Source of the DNA: Tenebrio molitor
Lineage: Eukaryota > Arthropoda > Insecta > Coleoptera > Tenebrionidae
Direction of reading: 5' to 3'
NCBI RefSeq assembly: GCF_963966145.1
Contig: NC_091055.1
Location: 7,068,001 to 7,132,000 of the forward strand
DNA: 64,000 nt
Shown here: positions 61,976-64,000 of the stretch, in pieces
How the letters are laid out: the number at the start of each line of letters is the position of its first letter
Position numbering within the stretch: the first letter of the stretch is position 1
Made by a program: the position numbers and the translations under genes
The notes under the pieces: model-generated
What the model was told of the DNA's origin: nothing
The model's input: only the letters and a program-made list of their open reading frames with translations
Database searches by the model: none

Positions 61976-64000
61976 CTGCAAATAGAATATATTCATTAGT
62001 CCCAATACCCCATTTCACCCGCACTCATAGAATTTTAATACTGTCTCGGAACACTATTGCGGGACTTGATTTTACTACCCGCTAAGGAGAATGTCTTCCA
62101 CCACTATCAAACCCTACTACGTGATTGCATAACTAAACCAACCGCTATCTCACAAACCACACCATTTCAAAAATTAAACAATCAACAAACCCCCCACATC
62201 AAATGTAAGGCGAGTACTACATTCTGTAACAGCCATCTAAAAGAATTTGAAGAAAGAAATTAGAAGTAAGTAAGTAAATCTACTTTGAAAAATAGACAGT
62301 ATCTTGTGGTATTGCTTTCGACTGTTGCTAGGAAGGATTTATAATCTTGCAACAAAATGATGTAAATTCGGTCTGGTCCTAACAAAAATCAAATTTTAAA
62401 TATTAAAAAGTGTAGCGGAAGAAAAACGGCTTATATAGAAAAATTATAGAAATATCGAAAAAACAGTGTGATTAGTTAAAGTAATTAATTTAGAATTTAA
62501 CAGGGCTGATTGCTATTTTGATCAAGAAAATGGTGAGCAAGTGAGGTGTTTCGAGAATAATCAAAGAAAGCGGAACCACTACAGCAAAGTAGGTAGTAGT
62601 ACCGACAGTAGTAATTTTCGTGCCCACGTGTTGTAAAATTACAAGGTAAACTATTTCTCTGATTGTTTAAAAAACGTTCTTTGCAAAATCTTTCATTTAA
62701 TTTGTTTTAAATTTGTTATCGTGAAGTATGTGATCTTTTTGCATTGAACGATCGGAGAAACGCTTTCTCATCAAGGCTACCTTTTTCAAAATTATTTAAA
62801 AAATTTTTTTATTCATTATTTGTTTTTTGGAATTTTCGTAGTCGGGGAATCCCGCCAGTGTCCATCATACTGAAACCTATGGTCCGGCGCAGAGCACAAA
62901 ATGAAGCCACGCTATCCATTAATGGGGATATCGATCGTTGACAAACAGCTGACACGTGAAAAGAGTTTCTCATAAGTCTGATGACACCTCTCCTTTTTAT
63001 GATTCCCGACATTATTCCAGGCTTGACTGAGAGGCTCTAAGAGTATTCGCGAGGGGTCAATTTAACAGGGGAGACAATTCAAATCTTTGTAGGTTCACAT
63101 AGTTCGCATCTCAAATTCTTTTGATGTTATTCATGTTCATACATTTATTTATTCTCGTACTTGCACTCAGGGTGCAAAATTTCATTCATTCAAACAACCA
63201 CATAATAGTATATTTCAACCAAGGTAAGAAAGTGCTTTCTTGCAGACCGCAGGCAAAGATTATAAACCGAGCCGCAGGCGAGGTTTGGAAGTGCCCAAGG
63301 TCTGCAAGGGCACCTTCTTAACAAGGTTTGAATACTATTTTTCTCCCTACCGGCACAACTTCGTTGAAAAAAGTCAAGAAAAGATGGTTATATTCCTGAT
63401 TAAAACGAACATTTTGAAAATTGAATAGTAGGCTGGGTTATTTGTTTAATTAACTTGTCGTTGCATTTGAAGATTTGACGTTTGTTCGAAAATTTGATAT
63501 AAACAGGGTAAAGTAACCTATTTAACATTTTTTTATATATCTTAAACTTTAATTTCAGTATAGAATCTCGCCTTTACAACTTGCTTTATTGAATTGGCTT
63601 TCATTTATCAATAACTTATTTCATTTTTGACATTTGTATTTTGGTAGAGTTTAACCATAAACATTTCATGATTAACTTTCTTACCTTAGCGAGAAAGTTG
63701 AATTTTCTCACCTCAAATGAGGTATCCACAGCCTACATTTCTAACCGGTAGGGAAAAAAAGGTAAATCTTAATATTGGTGCTGTGACCAGGATTGCACCA
63801 AAAAGGCAAAACATTACTTATAATATTTTTCTAAGTGGCCATATTCTATTTCAATTGAAATAAAGTAAAAGTGTTATAAATGCTAAAATGACTGCATGTA
63901 GATAGAGACATGCGGATGTGGATGTAGATGTATGTAAAATTACACGAAAAGTTGGAAAGTGAATAAATGAATTTTGTCTAATGAGTAATGATATTTAATT
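61976..64000 (-). other. Upstream dpr intron, first Ig-domain exon not found
   Basis: No minus-strand exon with the Dpr Ig1 signature (YLHCRV, WIRxRDLHIL, DSGIYECQ) was seen up to the window edge, so this is read as intron. It contains the hairpin repeat at 63221. Frames at 62744-63012 and 63121-63428 are unassigned. Confidence 0.6.
63221..63326. repeat. Small hairpin repeat (about 106 bp)
   Basis: AAGGTAAGAAAGTGCTTTCT followed by TGCAGACC is imperfectly inverted at the other end (GGTCTGCAAGGGCACCTTCT, then TAACAAGG). The centre carries CCGAGCCGCAGGCGAGG, like the centre of the 2768 repeat. Confidence 0.6.

Noticed and set aside
61803..62024. ATG-initiated 73-codon protein spanning the dpr exon
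   Set aside because: The first 16 codons are intron upstream of a clear TTTGCAG acceptor, and the last codon crosses the donor. Only 61807-61975 is coding.
1..64000. tRNA genes, CRISPR arrays, bacterial-type operons
   Set aside because: No tRNA A/B box pairs with cloverleaf potential, no regularly spaced repeats, and the composition and introns are eukaryotic.

Overview
This is an AT-rich eukaryotic window, almost certainly from an insect nuclear genome. Genes have introns, inverted-repeat elements (MITE/foldback type) are numerous, and the only recognisable host gene belongs to the arthropod Dpr family of neuronal cell-surface immunoglobulin proteins. A beetle is plausible, but the sequence does not prove the order.

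The organising gene is a dpr family member on the minus strand. Three coding exons can be placed. An exon at 61975-61807 starts the second Ig domain, an exon at 57986-57850 completes it, and a short terminal exon at 24432-24326 encodes a hydrophobic anchor tail and the stop codon. All three junctions have consensus GT/AG ends and compatible phases (phase 1 into the first exon, then 2, then 1). The 5' part (signal peptide, first Ig domain) is not seen and probably lies beyond 64000. The final intron is 33.4 kb and the one splitting Ig2 is 3.8 kb, so about 60 percent of the window is this one gene. From about 23770 down to 1 the window looks intergenic.

Nearly everything else is mobile DNA and its debris. 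Two composite inverted-repeat elements, at 25288-28680 and 58405-60596, share a GC-rich core of about 0.9-1.0 kb in opposite orientations, with a conserved hairpin and a TATA box. Their terminal arms look different, and each arm set carries internal sub-repeats. The first also holds a broken open frame resembling the C-terminal PD-(D/E)XK nuclease domain of AAA-ATPase-like/PDDEXK_9 proteins. The second sits inside the intron that splits Ig2 of the dpr gene.

There are also about ten MITE or foldback elements with visible terminal inverted repeats, most flanked by TA and one by a perfect 8-bp duplication. Other items are three very short hairpin repeats, a 5S rRNA-like sequence near 10 kb, a 300-bp dispersed repeat present twice, and a near-perfect long palindrome built around a MITE at 37 kb. 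No tRNA gene, CRISPR array or intact transposase was seen. A few GC-richer unique stretches (20.3-21.3, 21.8-22.3, 48.0-48.7 kb) are candidates for regulatory or conserved noncoding DNA.
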